Assembly: GCA_903895475.1 (NCBI GenBank)
Contig: CAITUF010000161.1
Span: forward strand, 1 to 12,535
From: an uncultured Opitutia bacterium
Lineage (GTDB): Bacteria; Verrucomicrobiota; Verrucomicrobiia; Opitutales; UBA953
DNA: 12,535 nucleotides
Direction of reading: 5' to 3'
Numbering within the stretch: the stretch's first letter is position 1; every line of letters begins with the position of its first letter. The position numbers and the translations under genes were made by a program. Shown here in pieces: positions 11,369 to 12,535 of this stretch. The notes beneath the pieces were generated by a model, which did not search any database, was not told the origin of the DNA, and saw nothing but the letters and a program-made list of their open reading frames with translations.

Positions 11369-12535
11369 ATGGCAGACAAAATCACGGATATCAGGAGGAA
11401 GGAAAAGCCTTCTTTCACGTCTCTCATCGAAAAGAAGCGCGACGGTGGCGAATTCTCCGCGGACGAGATCCGGCAAATCGTCGATTCCATCATGGACTCG
11501 GAGATGCCCGAGGCGCAACAAGCCGCCTTGGCGATGGCGATTTTCTTCCGGCAGATGTCGGCCCAAGAAACCGCTATGCTCGCTGAAGAGCTCCGTCTTT
11601 CTGGCGAAGTCATTGACCTCGACCGCCTGACCCAGCCCAAAATCGCCAAGGTTTCGACCGGCGGTGTGGGTGACAAGACTTCGATGGTGCTCGGTCCGCT
11701 TGGTGCCGCCGCTGGCGTCATCATGCCAGGCATGAACGGTAAGGACGAAGAGTTCTGTATCTCGACGGTCGAGAAGTTGCGGTCAATCCCTGGCTTCAAC
11801 GGAAAGGCCACGCTTGAGCAATTCCGCCAGCAGCTCGAGCGCGTGGGTTGTGCCATCACCGAACAGTGCAGTGACATCGCTCCGGCCGACGACCTGCTCT
11901 ACACTTTGCGCCAGAAGACGGGGACGATTCCTTCGTTGCCGCTCATCACCGGTAGCATCCTCTCTAAGAAGCTCGCCGAAGGCTGTGAAGGCCTCGTGAT
12001 CGATGTTAAGTGGGGCAATGGTTCCTTTATCCGCGACCTCGAACAGGCCAAGCAGTTGGCCCGTATTGTTACGCGCGTCGCCCGCTCGCTCAACCGCAAG
12101 TGCGTAGCCCTCGTCACCGACATTAACCAACCCCTCGGCGACTCCGTCGGCACGGGCTTGGAAGTCCTTGAAGCCGTCCGTCTCCTCAAGGGCGAAGGCC
12201 CCGAAGACCTGCAGGACCTCGTACTCAAGCTGGGCATGGAAGTCGTGCGCCTCGCTGGCGTCGCTGGTTCGACCCTCTCGGCTAAGCAGACCGTCGAGAA
12301 GCACCTCAAGGATGGCTCGGCCCTCGAGAAGTTTAAGGCCATGGTCCGCGCCCAGGGCGGCAAGACCGATTGGATCGACGATCCCTCCAAGTTCCCGCAC
12401 GCAAAGTTCATTCGCAAACTCCCAGCCCCCAAGCGCGGCTACGTCCACACCATCGACGCCGGCAAGATCGCTCAAGGCGTGCGTCTCTTGGCCACGCTCA
12501 AGGATGGCACGCTCGACCCGTCGGTCGGCGTCACC
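11369..12535 (+). CDS. deoA: Pyrimidine-nucleoside/thymidine phosphorylase homologue, 3' end outside the window
   Basis: The first 389 residues are present and the frame is open to the window edge. The protein belongs to the family that splits thymidine or uridine with phosphate into base and (deoxy)ribose 1-phosphate. The alpha domain (FTSLIEKKRDGGEFSADEI, 16-34) and the phosphate loop STGGVGDKTS (96-105) are clear, as are SIPGF (139-143) and PLITGSILSKKLAEG (191-205). The base-binding R181, S196 and K200 are kept by comparison with E. coli DeoA. The family signature is altered, however: SGRGLGHTGGTxDK reads NGKDEEFCISTVEK at 123-136 without length change, and the His of KHSTGG is Val95. Activity or substrate may therefore differ. 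The N-terminus carries about 14 extra residues. The start follows AACCACTT with no Shine-Dalgarno; an AGGAGG at 11393-11398 lies inside the gene and serves no start. Family assignment is firm; the symbol is by homology only. Confidence 0.85.
   Translation, partial: MADKITDIRRKEKPSFTSLIEKKRDGGEFSADEIRQIVDSIMDSEMPEAQQAALAMAIFFRQMSAQETAMLAEELRLSGEVIDLDRLTQPKIAKVSTGGVGDKTSMVLGPLGAAAGVIMPGMNGKDEEFCISTVEKLRSIPGFNGKATLEQFRQQLERVGCAITEQCSDIAPADDLLYTLRQKTGTIPSLPLITGSILSKKLAEGCEGLVIDVKWGNGSFIRDLEQAKQLARIVTRVARSLNRKCVALVTDINQPLGDSVGTGLEVLEAVRLLKGEGPEDLQDLVLKLGMEVVRLAGVAGSTLSAKQTVEKHLKDGSALEKFKAMVRAQGGKTDWIDDPSKFPHAKFIRKLPAPKRGYVHTIDAGKIAQGVRLLATLKDGTLDPSVGVT

Noticed and set aside
11393..11398. AGGAGG inside the phosphorylase gene as a start-defining site
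   Set aside because: It lies 21 nt after the ATG and no start codon follows at usable distance, so it is probably only codons for Arg-Arg-Lys.
1..12535. CRISPR array, insertion sequence, prophage or toxin-antitoxin pair
   Set aside because: No spaced direct repeats of array size, no transposase or integrase motifs, no terminal inverted repeats and no small paired genes were seen; the window is ordinary chromosome.

Overview
The window looks like a chromosomal, mostly housekeeping stretch from a member of the PVC superphylum, most likely Verrucomicrobiota of the Opitutae type. The main reason is the large secreted protein at 5100-8012. Its combination of N-terminal propeller, HEAT-like region and C-terminal CxxCH heme site is typical of Verrucomicrobiota and Planctomycetota. 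G+C is fairly high, genes are closely packed, and most coding regions have no Shine-Dalgarno sequence but a C/T- or A/C-rich leader. The phylum is inferred from protein style only; there is no rRNA gene here.

Layout. (1) Positions 3-2262, minus strand: an M29 aminopeptidase followed after 1 nt by an RluA-family pseudouridine synthase, probably one operon. (2) 2351-2728, plus: a small TPR protein, divergent from the peptidase. (3) 2944-4911, plus: groES-groEL with a 215-nt upstream control region and a strong terminator after groEL. No CIRCE element is seen; instead there is a near-consensus sigma-32-like -35 box, a GC-rich hairpin and a 17-bp palindrome. (4) 5100-8012, plus: the secreted multidomain heme protein, then a small single-pass membrane protein of unknown function (8070-8567) and a terminator. 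(5) 8636-8713, minus: tRNA-His(GUG), convergent on that terminator. (6) 8879-11156, plus: a core-only DEAD-box (here DEVD) RNA helicase followed after 10 nt by ribD of riboflavin synthesis. (7) 11369 to the window end, plus: a pyrimidine-nucleoside (thymidine) phosphorylase homologue, cut by the window edge, whose family signature is strongly altered.

How the genes relate: several act in RNA or protein upkeep (pseudouridine synthase, aminopeptidase, chaperonin, RNA helicase, tRNA). The others cover cofactor synthesis (ribD), nucleoside salvage and an exported redox or carbohydrate-related protein. They do not form one pathway, and I see no defence system, mobile element, CRISPR array or prophage.

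The points most worth a second look are the altered signature of the phosphorylase, the His/Asp-rich GroEL tail in place of the Gly-Met tail, the domain build of the heme protein, and the unusual groESL control region with its repeated leader motif.
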